Assembly (NCBI GenBank): GCA_964435595.1
Contig: CAYSZV010000001.1
Location: forward strand, 1 to 64,000
Length of the DNA: 64,000 nt
Direction: 5' to 3'
Origin: Izemoplasma sp964435595
GTDB lineage: Bacteria; Bacillota_I; Bacilli_A; Izemoplasmatales; Izemoplasmataceae
Shown: positions 53,305-61,302 of the stretch, piece by piece
How positions within the stretch are numbered: the stretch's first letter is position 1
How the letters are laid out: every line of letters begins with the position of its first letter
The notes under the pieces: generated by a model
What the model saw: the letters and a program-made list of their open reading frames with translations, nothing else
The model's database searches: none
What the model was told of the DNA's origin: nothing
Translations under genes and position numbers: made by a program

Positions 53305-54066
53305 TTAGTTGTCAAATAACATAAGTGCTAATGAAATCATTAAAATAAGTCCTGGTGTATATAAAATCAACATATATCTTCTTTTCATCATTACTGATGC
53401 TTCATTATTCAAGATTCTATTGCTAATCGGAAACAGTTGAACTATATATATCATAAGAATAATTGCCAATATTGCTTCTACATTATTATCAAACAAAATC
53501 AATGATAAAATAACAACGAAAAGTAAACAGACCGCAATAATTATATTTGCGATTCGAATCGTTTTTTTATAATCTTCCTGTGCGATGCTATCATTTTCTA
53601 GAAACTCTTGCTTCTCTTGATAGAAAAACAGATCTCTTTCTTCTCTTGTAAATTCAGTCTGATGCAGGGTTAATTCAATTACTGATTTAATTGTTTCAAG
53701 TGGAACTTCATATTCATTACGTAATAAGGTTTTTCTCTTAATCTTATCATCTTCTCTATAGAATCCAATCAGTATTGCATTCTTTTTGCTCAAACCTTCA
53801 AGATGAAATTCCTTGTATTTTGTCAAATCAATTTCTTGAACTTTTCCAAACAAACTTTTCTTATAAAGTGTATTGTGTTCAATTGTGATGACATCTTTTT
53901 GTCTACTTTTAAAAACTTGTACCAGCGTGCTCAAGCCAATTAAAAGACTGATTATCAAATTAAATATAGTATCTTCTAAAACATTTACATACACAACAAT
54001 CGCTAGTGGTACTAGTGATGTTAAAAATGATATTTTATCAAATTTATACTTCCAAGTATATTTCAT
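53305..54066 (-). CDS. Hypothetical membrane protein with cytoplasmic middle domain
   Basis: 253 residues. Two segments near the N-terminus (LTSLVPLAIVVYVNVL, IFNLIISLLIGLSTLVQVF), a soluble PH-like middle part (VITIEHNTLYKKSLFGKVQE, LTKYKEFHLEGLSKKNAILI) and three C-terminal segments. The start at 54066 follows GGGAGTGGT. It is first in an operon with mutY. No family is recognised with certainty. Confidence 0.68.
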   Translation of the reverse strand: MKYTWKYKFDKISFLTSLVPLAIVVYVNVLEDTIFNLIISLLIGLSTLVQVFKSRQKDVITIEHNTLYKKSLFGKVQEIDLTKYKEFHLEGLSKKNAILIGFYREDDKIKRKTLLRNEYEVPLETIKSVIELTLHQTEFTREERDLFFYQEKQEFLENDSIAQEDYKKTIRIANIIIAVCLLFVVILSLILFDNNVEAILAIILMIYIVQLFPISNRILNNEASVMMKRRYMLILYTPGLILMISLALMLFDN

Positions 54067-54144
54067 ATTTACCACTCCCCCACATCATTATACCACATCC
54101 GTATCATACAAATAATTTAGAAAAAGGATGCTAATTTAGAAAAA

Positions 54145-54184
54145 TTGTAAAATTCTTACAAAATTCACAAGTGTTTCCTATAAT
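54145..54184 (+). promoter_or_regulatory. Promoter with inverted repeat over the -35 box (DCDG lipoprotein)
   Basis: TTGTAA (54145-54150) and TTACAA (54156-54161) form a perfect inverted repeat with a 5-bp centre. The right half is also the -35 box, with a 17-bp spacer to TATAAT (54179-54184). A repressor binding here would block the promoter. Confidence 0.6.
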
Positions 54185-54210
54185 TAAACTATACACTTAA
54201 GGAGGAAACT

Positions 54211-55068
54211 ATGAAAAAAATATTAACATTAGTACTATTTTTAGTTGTAACATTGACATTAGCCGGGTGCGATTATCTTGACCCAGAGTTGATTGATCAA
54301 ATTAAGGATATCGCAGCAGATTACTGTGAAGAAAATCCAGATGACGAGTACTGTAATCTAGATTATGAAGCTGAACTTGAAAAAATTGAAGTAGAGCTAA
54401 CTCATTATTTCGAAGACTATTCTAATGGGGAATATTCAAACCAAGAAATCGCAGATATGTATTTTGAAGGTATCATCCCGGAAGGCTTTGAAGAACAACG
54501 TAATATGGATGTAGAAGATGGTATTGTTTTAAGTTTAGAATCAATCGGGTTTAGACTTGATGGTGGATTTGATATCTCATATACAGCATATCAAGATGGA
54601 GAAGATTTATTATTAAGAAAACGTCCAGGTAGAATCAAATTCGATGCTGAAGCAAAAACTGCTACGATCGTATGGTATGATGGACTGGATAATGATTGTG
54701 ATGGAGATTGTGAAGCACTTGAAGATGTAGATAAAACAAAAGAAACTCTGACAGCATATTTTGAAGACTATATGAATCCTGAAGTTTCTAACCAAGATCT
54801 AGCAAATAAATATTATGGCGGTAGGGTAACAGATGAATTCGCTATGCAAAGAGATAAAGACTTGGCAGACGGTGTTGTGTTTACTATAGTAGACGTGATG
54901 GAACGTGACGATGATGATTTCTTTGATATCACATATCAAATGGGAACAGGTGACGACTTAGTTGTCCGTAAAAGACCAGGAAGAACAACTTACAAAAACG
55001 GATCAAACCTAATTATTTGGGATGGTGTTGATCAAGATTGTGACGGCGTAGATGACGATTGTAACTAA
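54211..55068 (+). CDS. Lipoprotein with two tandem DCDG-ending repeats
   Basis: 285 residues, lipobox LAGC (Cys20). After a Cys-containing acidic linker, two units of about 110 residues follow (about 63-172 and 177-285). Both share YFEDY, SNQ(E/D)(I/L)A, an (E/A)xQRxxD motif, and (L/V)RKRPGR, and end in an acidic DNDCDGDCEA / DQDCDGVDDDC motif like the calcium loops of MopE/thrombospondin-type repeats. It is a surface protein that may bind calcium. Strong promoter, AGGAGGA site and its own terminator. The fold of the repeat itself is unknown. Confidence 0.78.
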   Translation: MKKILTLVLFLVVTLTLAGCDYLDPELIDQIKDIAADYCEENPDDEYCNLDYEAELEKIEVELTHYFEDYSNGEYSNQEIADMYFEGIIPEGFEEQRNMDVEDGIVLSLESIGFRLDGGFDISYTAYQDGEDLLLRKRPGRIKFDAEAKTATIVWYDGLDNDCDGDCEALEDVDKTKETLTAYFEDYMNPEVSNQDLANKYYGGRVTDEFAMQRDKDLADGVVFTIVDVMERDDDDFFDITYQMGTGDDLVVRKRPGRTTYKNGSNLIIWDGVDQDCDGVDDDCN

Positions 55069-55087
55069 AGAGCGTAAAGCTCTTTTT
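55067..55087 (+). terminator. Terminator after the DCDG lipoprotein
   Basis: AAAGAGC / GCTCTTT stem with a 5-base loop, followed by T's. Confidence 0.78.
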
Positions 55088-55135
55088 TTATATCTTGAAG
55101 AGATGTGTTATAATTAATATAAGGAGGCGATTTTC

Positions 55136-55387
55136 ATGGATAAACCGATAATCAAAGATACAAAGCCTATCACTGTAGAACTTACAGAAGGCAAACATTA
55201 TGCATGGTGTGCTTGTGGTCATACAAAAAGAGAAGTATTCTGTGATGGATCACATAAAAAACTCGATGGTATTGAGCCTGTCATCTTTAAGGCTGAAAAA
55301 ACTGGAAATGTAAAATTGTGTCAATGTAAGCAAACAAAAAATCCACCATATTGTGATGGATCGCATATGCATTTAAATGAGGACTAA
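55136..55387 (+). CDS. CDGSH iron-sulfur protein with two cluster sites
   Basis: 83 residues with two CDGSH-type sites: WCACGHTKREVFCDGSH and LCQCKQTKNPPYCDGSH, each with three Cys and one His, as in mitoNEET-type [2Fe-2S] proteins. Bacterial tandem CDGSH proteins carry two clusters in one chain; their role is in redox or cluster transfer. A TATAAT (55109-55114) and AGGAGG precede it. Followed by a hairpin at 55375. Confidence 0.92.
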   Translation: MDKPIIKDTKPITVELTEGKHYAWCACGHTKREVFCDGSHKKLDGIEPVIFKAEKTGNVKLCQCKQTKNPPYCDGSHMHLNED

Positions 55388-55398
55388 TGTCCTCATTT
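55375..55398. terminator. Bidirectional terminator
   Basis: AAATGAGGAC / GTCCTCATTT with a 4-base loop, between the convergent CDGSH and transporter genes. Confidence 0.88.
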
Positions 55399-55400
55399 TT

Positions 55401-56558
55401 TTATTTCAATTGTTGTTCATCTTTAAAGAAGACAATTAGAATCACAAGCCCGATAACACTGAGACAAGACATTAATAAGAATATTGATTCAAGACTTACA
55501 GTTTCAATCAACATACCAGAACTTAATGTCCCAACAATTGCCCCAATTCCATAGGCCGTAAACATAATTCCATAATTTCTTGAATATTCCTTTTTACCAA
55601 ACAGTTCTCTTGTTGCACTCGGTACAATTGATAACCATCCACCAAAATTCAAGTAAAATATTACAAAACTAATAAAATATACGGTTGTATTCTGTATATA
55701 GTAATGTGAAAGTGCTGCGATGATAATTGATATAAAAGATATTGTTGCAGATTTTCTAAATCCTATCTTATCATTTAATAAGCCATAAAGTGGTCTACCT
55801 ATACCATTAAACAATGCGAATACACCAACTAAAACAGCTGTTGTTGCCTGGCTTAGACCAACCAATTCTCCACCAATAGTACTAGTTAACCCGATAAATG
55901 TCAGACCAATGAAGGTAACGATAAAGAATAAAATATAGACTACATAAAACTTCTTTTCTTTAAATAATTGAGTAGTGCTTTTTTGTTTTGATTTCTCCAG
56001 TACATCTTGTTTCGACAAATAATATACCAACGGTGTGATTAGAAATACATAAATGATGCCTATATATAAGAAGGTGTTATTCAATGAACTAGTACGAATC
56101 AGATTACTTATAATCGGAGCAAACATCAATGAAGATAATCCATATCCAAATAAGGTAATACCAGTTAACAGTCCAATTCTATTATGATTTAACTGTGCAA
56201 CTATACGTAGTGGCAATCCATATAAAATCCCAATTCCAGATCCAGCCAAAACACCGTAAGTTATCATTAGTCCCTCTATAGATTGAGTCATTGATGAAAA
56301 AACAAATCCACTAATTATTAAGACAGTTCCAATCATACCAATTAAGAATGTATTATATCTTGTGTATAACCTCCCACCGATAAACATAAAAAACGAGTAA
56401 TGAAATAAGACAAGCATATAAGGTAATCCACTTTTCACTGAACTAACCATATAAATATCTTCAATTTCTACTCTGAATATACTGTAGCTATATATAATAC
56501 CAATTAGTAACATCAACAATGTACTAGCGGTAACATTCATTACAATTTTTTTCATCAT
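55401..56558 (-). CDS. MFS transporter, OFA (oxalate/formate antiporter-like) group
   Basis: 385 residues, twelve membrane segments. The start MNVTASTLLMLLIGIIYSYS, GGRLYTRYNTFLIGMIGTVL, GSGIGILYGLPLRIVAQLN and FNGIGRPLYGLLNDKIGFRK match the OFA family of major-facilitator carriers for organic acids. The substrate is unknown. Two adjacent ATGs (56558, 56555) follow AGGAG. Confidence 0.85.
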   Translation of the reverse strand: MMKKIVMNVTASTLLMLLIGIIYSYSIFRVEIEDIYMVSSVKSGLPYMLVLFHYSFFMFIGGRLYTRYNTFLIGMIGTVLIISGFVFSSMTQSIEGLMITYGVLAGSGIGILYGLPLRIVAQLNHNRIGLLTGITLFGYGLSSLMFAPIISNLIRTSSLNNTFLYIGIIYVFLITPLVYYLSKQDVLEKSKQKSTTQLFKEKKFYVVYILFFIVTFIGLTFIGLTSTIGGELVGLSQATTAVLVGVFALFNGIGRPLYGLLNDKIGFRKSATISFISIIIAALSHYYIQNTTVYFISFVIFYLNFGGWLSIVPSATRELFGKKEYSRNYGIMFTAYGIGAIVGTLSSGMLIETVSLESIFLLMSCLSVIGLVILIVFFKDEQQLK

Positions 56559-56711
56559 CTTGCTCCTTTATATTTTGAACATCAAACTATTCAAAATAAT
56601 ACCAAAAAAAAATACTGAATGCAACTAATATATATGACATTTGATTTTCATTTGAACATTTCATTAATATTTTATTGTGATATAATTAGACTGATGAAAG
56701 GAATTGATATT

Positions 56712-57947
56712 ATGCCAAAAAAAGAACTTTTAAAAAAATTTGCTACCTTAGCGGTTGAAACTGGAGCCAATGTTCAAAAGGGACAACTAGTAGGAGTAAA
56801 CGCACCAACTGATGCAAAAGAATTAGCTAGAGAAATTGTTGAAGCAGCATATAAAGCCGGAGCAAAGAGGGTAGTTGTAAATTGGACTGATGCATATGTG
56901 GGACGCTCAAATTACGACGGAATGACGATTGAAGAATTAGAAAACATTCCTCAATGGAGCATTGATAGATTGAAATCATTTATCAAAGAAGATGGTTGCA
57001 TCATCAGCATTACATCACCAATCCCTGGAGTAAACAAAGGGGTAGATCCAATTAAAATGCAAAAAGCTGGTATTGCTTCTAGTAAAGCTTTCGACTTCTA
57101 TAGAAACCATATGATGGGTAACCATGCACAATGGAGTATCGTTGCTTATCCAAATGAAGTATGGGCTGAAAAAGTATTCCCAGACTTAAAAGGTGACGAA
57201 GCAGTCGAAGCATTATGGAATGCCATTTTACAAGCATCTAGAGTAACAGAAACAAACGACCCAGTTGAAGAATGGGCCAAACACAATGAATCATTATTAT
57301 CTCACAATAAAATACTGAACGACTTTAATTTCAAACAATTGCATTTTACTAATGGTATTGGAACAGATTTAGTAGTAGGTCTTGTTCCTAATCATGTTTG
57401 GGCAGGTGGAGGAGAAAACTCAACTAGAGGAGTATACTTTAATCCAAATATTCCAACTGAGGAAAATTTCACAATGCCAGATAAATACAATGTAAATGGT
57501 AAAGTAGTTGCTACAAAACCTTTAGACTATCAAGGGAAACTAATCAATGACTTCTATTTGATATTCAAAGATGGAGCTGTTGTTGAGTATGATGCAAAAG
57601 ATCAAAAAGAAGCTTTGGACAATTTGATTAAGTTTGATGAAGGTAGTAAATACATTGGGGAAGTTGCATTAATTTCACATGATTCGCCAATTCAAAATTC
57701 TGGAATTTTATTCTACAATACACTGTTCGATGAAAATGCTTCATGCCATTTGGCATTAGGAAGAGCATATCCAATGAATGTCAAAGGTGGAACAAAAATG
57801 TCTCAGGAAGAACTAACAAAAGCAGGAGCAAACAATTCAATGACACATGTCGACTTTATGTTTGGTAGTGAAGACATGAATATTGTTGGAATTCAACAAG
57901 ATGGTACAAAAGTACAAGTCTTTAAAGACGGAAACTTTGTAATCTAA
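56712..57947 (+). CDS. M29-family metallo-aminopeptidase
   Basis: 411 residues. ETGANVQKGQLVGVNAPTDA, VVVNWTDAYVGRSNYDG, the motif FTNGIGTDLVVGL, GGGENSTRGVYFNPNIPTEE, IGEVALIS and CHLALGRAYP, then HVDFMFGSEDMNI, correspond to the AmpS/AmpT (leucyl aminopeptidase M29) metal-site segments. It trims N-terminal residues from peptides in the cytoplasm. I choose MPKKELLKKF at 56712, with AAAGGA ten bases before. The promoter TATAAT is at 56681. Confidence 0.92.
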   Translation: MPKKELLKKFATLAVETGANVQKGQLVGVNAPTDAKELAREIVEAAYKAGAKRVVVNWTDAYVGRSNYDGMTIEELENIPQWSIDRLKSFIKEDGCIISITSPIPGVNKGVDPIKMQKAGIASSKAFDFYRNHMMGNHAQWSIVAYPNEVWAEKVFPDLKGDEAVEALWNAILQASRVTETNDPVEEWAKHNESLLSHNKILNDFNFKQLHFTNGIGTDLVVGLVPNHVWAGGGENSTRGVYFNPNIPTEENFTMPDKYNVNGKVVATKPLDYQGKLINDFYLIFKDGAVVEYDAKDQKEALDNLIKFDEGSKYIGEVALISHDSPIQNSGILFYNTLFDENASCHLALGRAYPMNVKGGTKMSQEELTKAGANNSMTHVDFMFGSEDMNIVGIQQDGTKVQVFKDGNFVI

Positions 57948-57995
57948 AAAAGACTTTATCTAATCCACCCAATATTTGGTGGAAAGAAAAATGAA

Positions 57996-58030
57996 AAAAG
58001 CAGAAACCTAAATGGAGAGGTTTCTGCTTT
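57996..58030 (+). terminator. Terminator after the aminopeptidase
   Basis: AAAAGCAGAAACC / GGTTTCTGCTTT, a 12-bp stem with an 11-base loop, about 50 bases downstream of the stop. Confidence 0.78.
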
Positions 58031-58042
58031 ATTTATTTTATT

Positions 58043-58262
58043 TCACAAACTGGAATTATTGCATAAAAAAGGGAAAGAAGATTTGATCTCATGATCAGTA
58101 ATTTTTACAGATTCCATATTCTTATTGAATAATTTCAATGCAATACGATTGTTAAATAACTCCTACTTCTTCATCATAAATTAATCTCATTGTTTCTTTC
58201 AATAATTTGTTAGAAACTTCAATCTAATCTACTCCAAAATATTAGTTTTAACTGTATTGGTA
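58043..58262 (-). pseudogene. Remnant of a decayed gene
   Basis: On the minus strand, frames joined by one stop and one frameshift read protein-like: YFGVD, stop, IEVSNKLLKETMRLIYDEEV, then after a 1-base shift NNRIALKLFNKNMESVKITD and HEIKSSFPFLCNNSSL. Codon use fits the host. It probably is a broken gene; I cannot name the parent family. Confidence 0.45.
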
Positions 58263-58353
58263 GAATATATTTTATATAAAATTACTTTTTCTTCTTTCCG
58301 TACCTAATTATCTCACTTTAGCAAGTTAAAGTCAACGAATCTAGAGTGAATAG

Positions 58354-58448
58354 TTATCCACAAAGTTATCCACATTTTAGTGGTCATATCGTTTTATGTT
58401 AAAACGGAGCGATAGTTCTATGTCTAAACTATCTTAGGTTGTGGAAAA
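58354..58448. promoter_or_regulatory. Cluster of three DnaA boxes in non-coding DNA
   Basis: TTATCCACA at 58354-58362 and again at 58366-58374 (perfect consensus, 12 bp apart), and TGTGGAAAA at 58440-58448 (TTTTCCACA on the other strand, matching TTWTNCACA). Between them is a hairpin, GATAGTT / AACTATC (about 58411-58434), and CGTTTT / AAAACG (58390-58406). This is the kind of site DnaA binds at an origin or at a DnaA-titration site. Confidence 0.65.
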
Positions 58449-58525
58449 CTTTTTTATTTGATTCATAGTGCGTCATTAGTAGTTTGAATACTATCTTTAT
58501 ATTTAAGCTTTCAAACAAGAAAAAG

Positions 58526-58541
58526 AGACCGAAGTCTCTAT
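58526..58541 (-). terminator. Terminator after the DUF3137-like gene
   Basis: AGAGAC / GTCTCT stem with a T-run on the minus strand. Confidence 0.7.
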
Positions 58542-58550
58542 ATTAAATAA

Positions 58551-59453
58551 TTAAAAATCTTGATCATTTATATATCCAATTACTTGATTAATATTTCTGA
58601 TTACTCGAGTAAAATCATCATAATACTTTTTGACATTATCATAGTCGAACTGCTTTGGTACGTTAAACTTTATTTTTTCACTTATGGCTATGTGTATTTG
58701 TTGTTTGTTTGATCCGATTGATACCTTTTCAGTTTGAAATACTTGTTGCACATAATGATATAAATTTATAAACTGATTATTCAAAGGTCGTATCACACGT
58801 TTTTCTTCTCTGTCATAATCTTCTTCTGTTAGATATATATTATGCTCTGTGTCATTCACTTTATAAAACTTCACATCTTTTAGTCCCGTTCTGGCTTTCT
58901 TATGTTTCATGTGAAATTGTTGATTGGTTGGAAAATCAAGAATTAGGTAATCTCCATCAAAGTGAAGTGTAGTTGAATTCCCAGATGAAGTAACCAATTT
59001 CGTATTTAATAACACAAAGCGTAATTGGCTTGGATCATCTGTTGTTATCTTATATTTACAGCTTGCTGATGCGTGACGAACAAATAAAGCCATTTTCGAA
59101 TTGAATGTCTTATCAAATAAAGGCTTTGCTTCATATTTTACATTTGTACCTTCAGTGAAATTATATAAATTGATAATTTCTTTATTCAAGTGATTGTTTC
59201 TAATCCTAGAATTCAATGTAGCTCTTGAAATCACAACTGTCAATAAAACAAATATTACTCCTATAATGATAGGAGCAAAAAACGTCTTTTCAGGATTATC
59301 AATTAAAGCAATTGCAATTGATGTAGCGATAACAATCCAAACTCCACATAAAATATATACTACTTTGTTGTATTTTACACTTAATTTTGAGTATACTTCA
59401 TTTAATCTTTGTGTTAACGTATCATAACTAACACTAGTCTCGAAAAAGTCCAT
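58551..59453 (-). CDS. DUF3137-like membrane protein
   Basis: 300 residues. An N-terminal helix, two membrane segments at about 30-50 and 58-77, then a long cytoplasmic region with a beta-rich core (SKMALFVRHASASCKYKITT, TTLHFDGDYLILDFPTNQQF). The layout resembles DUF3137-type proteins, but the match is by eye only. GAGGTGGAAAT precedes the start. Function unknown. Confidence 0.62.
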   Translation of the reverse strand: MDFFETSVSYDTLTQRLNEVYSKLSVKYNKVVYILCGVWIVIATSIAIALIDNPEKTFFAPIIIGVIFVLLTVVISRATLNSRIRNNHLNKEIINLYNFTEGTNVKYEAKPLFDKTFNSKMALFVRHASASCKYKITTDDPSQLRFVLLNTKLVTSSGNSTTLHFDGDYLILDFPTNQQFHMKHKKARTGLKDVKFYKVNDTEHNIYLTEEDYDREEKRVIRPLNNQFINLYHYVQQVFQTEKVSIGSNKQQIHIAISEKIKFNVPKQFDYDNVKKYYDDFTRVIRNINQVIGYINDQDF

Positions 59454-59509
59454 ATTTCCACCTCACCTTATCTTACCACCTTGAAGTAGTTATCCAAAGA
59501 CATAAATGT

Positions 59510-59857
59510 CTATACAATATGACCTTCTTTTGGTACGATGCAAATAAATTTAAATACTTCTGTACCTGTATTTCTAAATTGATGAAGTGCATTTTCTGGA
59601 ACAAATGCATATGAGCCCGGTTCAACAGGATTAATTTTACCATCTATCATCAATTCCCCTACTCCTTCAATAAAGTAATTAATGTGCGGCCATGGATGAT
59701 TATGTTTAGGAGTAAACCCACCTTCTCCTACTTCAACGACACGCATTACATATCCATCCCATCCTTCGTTCGGCCCAACAAGAACCTTCATAGCCGCATT
59801 TGCTGCTGATGGATGCTTCACTTCTAGTTTTTCTAAGTCTTTAATATTGTTTACCAT
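59510..59857 (-). CDS. Small cupin protein
   Basis: 115 residues. PKHNHPWPHINYFIEGVGEL (metal-binding His/Glu set) and GSYAFVPENALHQFRNTGTE (second cupin motif with His) are canonical Cupin_2 motifs. Small cupins of this type bind a metal and act as isomerases or oxygenases; the substrate is unknown. AGGAGG ribosome site. Divergent from the fluoride riboswitch. Confidence 0.87.
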   Translation of the reverse strand: MVNNIKDLEKLEVKHPSAANAAMKVLVGPNEGWDGYVMRVVEVGEGGFTPKHNHPWPHINYFIEGVGELMIDGKINPVEPGSYAFVPENALHQFRNTGTEVFKFICIVPKEGHIV

Positions 59858-59908
59858 ATTGTCCTCCTAATTGTATCTAGTTTTATTATACCAAACAATG
59901 AAAAAATC

Positions 59909-59936
59909 TTGATAAGATATGGATATAATGTATAAT
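59909..59936 (+). promoter_or_regulatory. Promoter of the fluoride riboswitch transcript
   Basis: TTGATA (59909-59914), 16-bp spacer, TATAAT (59931-59936). Transcription would start right before the aptamer. Confidence 0.65.
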
Positions 59937-59941
59937 ATTGA

Positions 59942-60011
59942 TAGGGAATGAGGTTCTCCCTTAGTAGTAAACTACTTAAACCGTTTATAAAAATAAGCTG
60001 ATGACTTCTGC
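59942..60011 (+). ncRNA. Fluoride riboswitch (crcB motif) aptamer
   Basis: GGGAATGAGGTTCTCCC, a variable stem-loop with AAACTACTTAAACCG, and the conserved 3' segment GCTGATGACTTCTGC match the crcB consensus by position (GGgnAUGaGg...CCC, AAACnG-type linker, GCUGAUGnCnUCUnC). The 70-base aptamer precedes a terminator hairpin and then the antiporter gene. Fluoride binding should stabilise the aptamer and allow read-through. Recognised by comparison with known crcB sequences from memory; not run through a model. Confidence 0.85.
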
Positions 60012-60039
60012 ATATAATGCATGAAGTCTCGGCTTTTTG
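59995..60039 (+). terminator. Riboswitch-controlled terminator
   Basis: AAGCTGA + GACTTC + TGCAT pairs with ATGCA + GAAGTC + TCGGCTT (one-base bulges), followed by TTTTTG. Its 5' arm overlaps the aptamer's conserved GCTGATGACTTC, so aptamer and terminator folds exclude each other. Confidence 0.8.
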
Positions 60040-60059
60040 TTTACAAGGAGGTATTGATT

Positions 60060-61244
60060 ATGTTATTAAGTGTTGCATTAATTTTTTCGATCGGTCTGTT
60101 GTCAGCTGAGATATTTGGTAAAATCAAACTACCTAGATTTTTAGGTATGATTCTTACTGGTATTTTACTTGCTCCGATTTTAAGTGATGATTTGATGGCT
60201 ATATCAGGTGATTTGAGAAAAATTGCTTTGGTTATCATTTTACTTAGAGCAGGGTTGTCACTTGACATTGAGGATCTTAAAAAAATTGGTAGACCAGCAA
60301 TTTTAATGTCCTTTATTCCTGCAATTTTAGAAATTGGTGCGGTTGTTATATTTGCTCCCATATTTTTTGATGTTTCATATATTGAAGCAGCAATTCTTGG
60401 TAGTGTACTAGCTGCGGTTAGTCCTGCAGTTGTTGTACCAAAAATGATCAAACTGATGAAAGAAGGCTATGGTACAAAAGAAAAAGTTCCACATCTTATC
60501 ATGGCGAGCGCAAGTGTTGATGATATCTTTGTAATTGTTTTATTCACTTCGTTTATTGGAATGTATGAAAATGGTGAATTTAGTCTTAGCAGTATTGCTT
60601 TGGTCCCTATGGCTATTTTTACTGGGATATTTTTAGGAATTGTTCTAGGATATGTTTTATCCATTTTCTTTACACATTTTAGAGTGCGAGATTCCGTTAA
60701 AGTGTTAATCATTATAGCAATTTCATTATTTGCAATTGCCTTAGAAGATGTGATGAAATCTGTGATTCCGATAAGTTCATTGTTAAGTGTTATGGTATTG
60801 GGTATTATGTTCTTGAATCAATCAAGAGAACGAGCTTTAAGACTACGAGAGAAGTTTGATCGAGTATGGGTATTTGCTGAACTGGTATTATTTGTTTTGG
60901 TTGGTGCAGCAGTCGACATCCGAATCGCTTTTGCAGCAGGAGGCTTTGCTTTACTTCTACTTGTCATAGAATTAACGGCAAGGTTTATCGGTGTCCAATT
61001 CTGTCTTATAAAATCTAAATATAATAAAGAAGAACGCATTTTTTCTGGTATTGCCTATTTGCCCAAGGCAACCGTGCAAGCAGCCATTGGAGCATTGCCA
61101 CTCGCTTATGGCGTTCCACACGGTGACTTAATACTAGCCCTTGCAGTGTTTTCAATCATTATTACAGCTCCATTAGGAGCAATTGGAATAGATCTTACAT
61201 ATAAGAAGTTATTACGCTTAGAAGAAAAAGAAAACATAGAATAA
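60060..61244 (+). CDS. CPA1-type sodium/proton antiporter under fluoride control
   Basis: 394 residues, about twelve membrane segments. SAEIFGKIKLPRFLGMILTG, LAAVSPAVVVPKMIKLM and the acidic pair ASASVDDIF belong to the CPA (Na+/H+ or K+/H+) exchanger family. Fluoride riboswitches often precede such antiporters besides crcB. The start at 60060 (MLLSVALIFS) follows AAGGAGG; an in-frame upstream ATG at 60021 lies within the terminator stem and is not used. It should help the cell resist fluoride, which is inference from the riboswitch. Confidence 0.87.
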   Translation: MLLSVALIFSIGLLSAEIFGKIKLPRFLGMILTGILLAPILSDDLMAISGDLRKIALVIILLRAGLSLDIEDLKKIGRPAILMSFIPAILEIGAVVIFAPIFFDVSYIEAAILGSVLAAVSPAVVVPKMIKLMKEGYGTKEKVPHLIMASASVDDIFVIVLFTSFIGMYENGEFSLSSIALVPMAIFTGIFLGIVLGYVLSIFFTHFRVRDSVKVLIIIAISLFAIALEDVMKSVIPISSLLSVMVLGIMFLNQSRERALRLREKFDRVWVFAELVLFVLVGAAVDIRIAFAAGGFALLLLVIELTARFIGVQFCLIKSKYNKEERIFSGIAYLPKATVQAAIGALPLAYGVPHGDLILALAVFSIIITAPLGAIGIDLTYKKLLRLEEKENIE

Positions 61245-61274
61245 TGATTAATCCTTTTATGGGGACAATATATT

Positions 61275-61302
61275 AAAAACGGCCAATAATTTAGCCGTTT
61301 TT
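61275..61302. terminator. Bidirectional terminator
   Basis: AAAAACGGC / GCCGTTTTT stem between the convergent antiporter and helicase genes. Confidence 0.85.

Noticed and set aside
56619..56711. Longer N-terminus for the M29 aminopeptidase
   Set aside because: The extension overlaps the promoter -10 box and has no ribosome site; ATG at 56712 has AAAGGA upstream.
60021..60059. Earlier start for the antiporter
   Set aside because: This ATG lies within the riboswitch terminator stem; ATG at 60060 has a perfect AAGGAGG.
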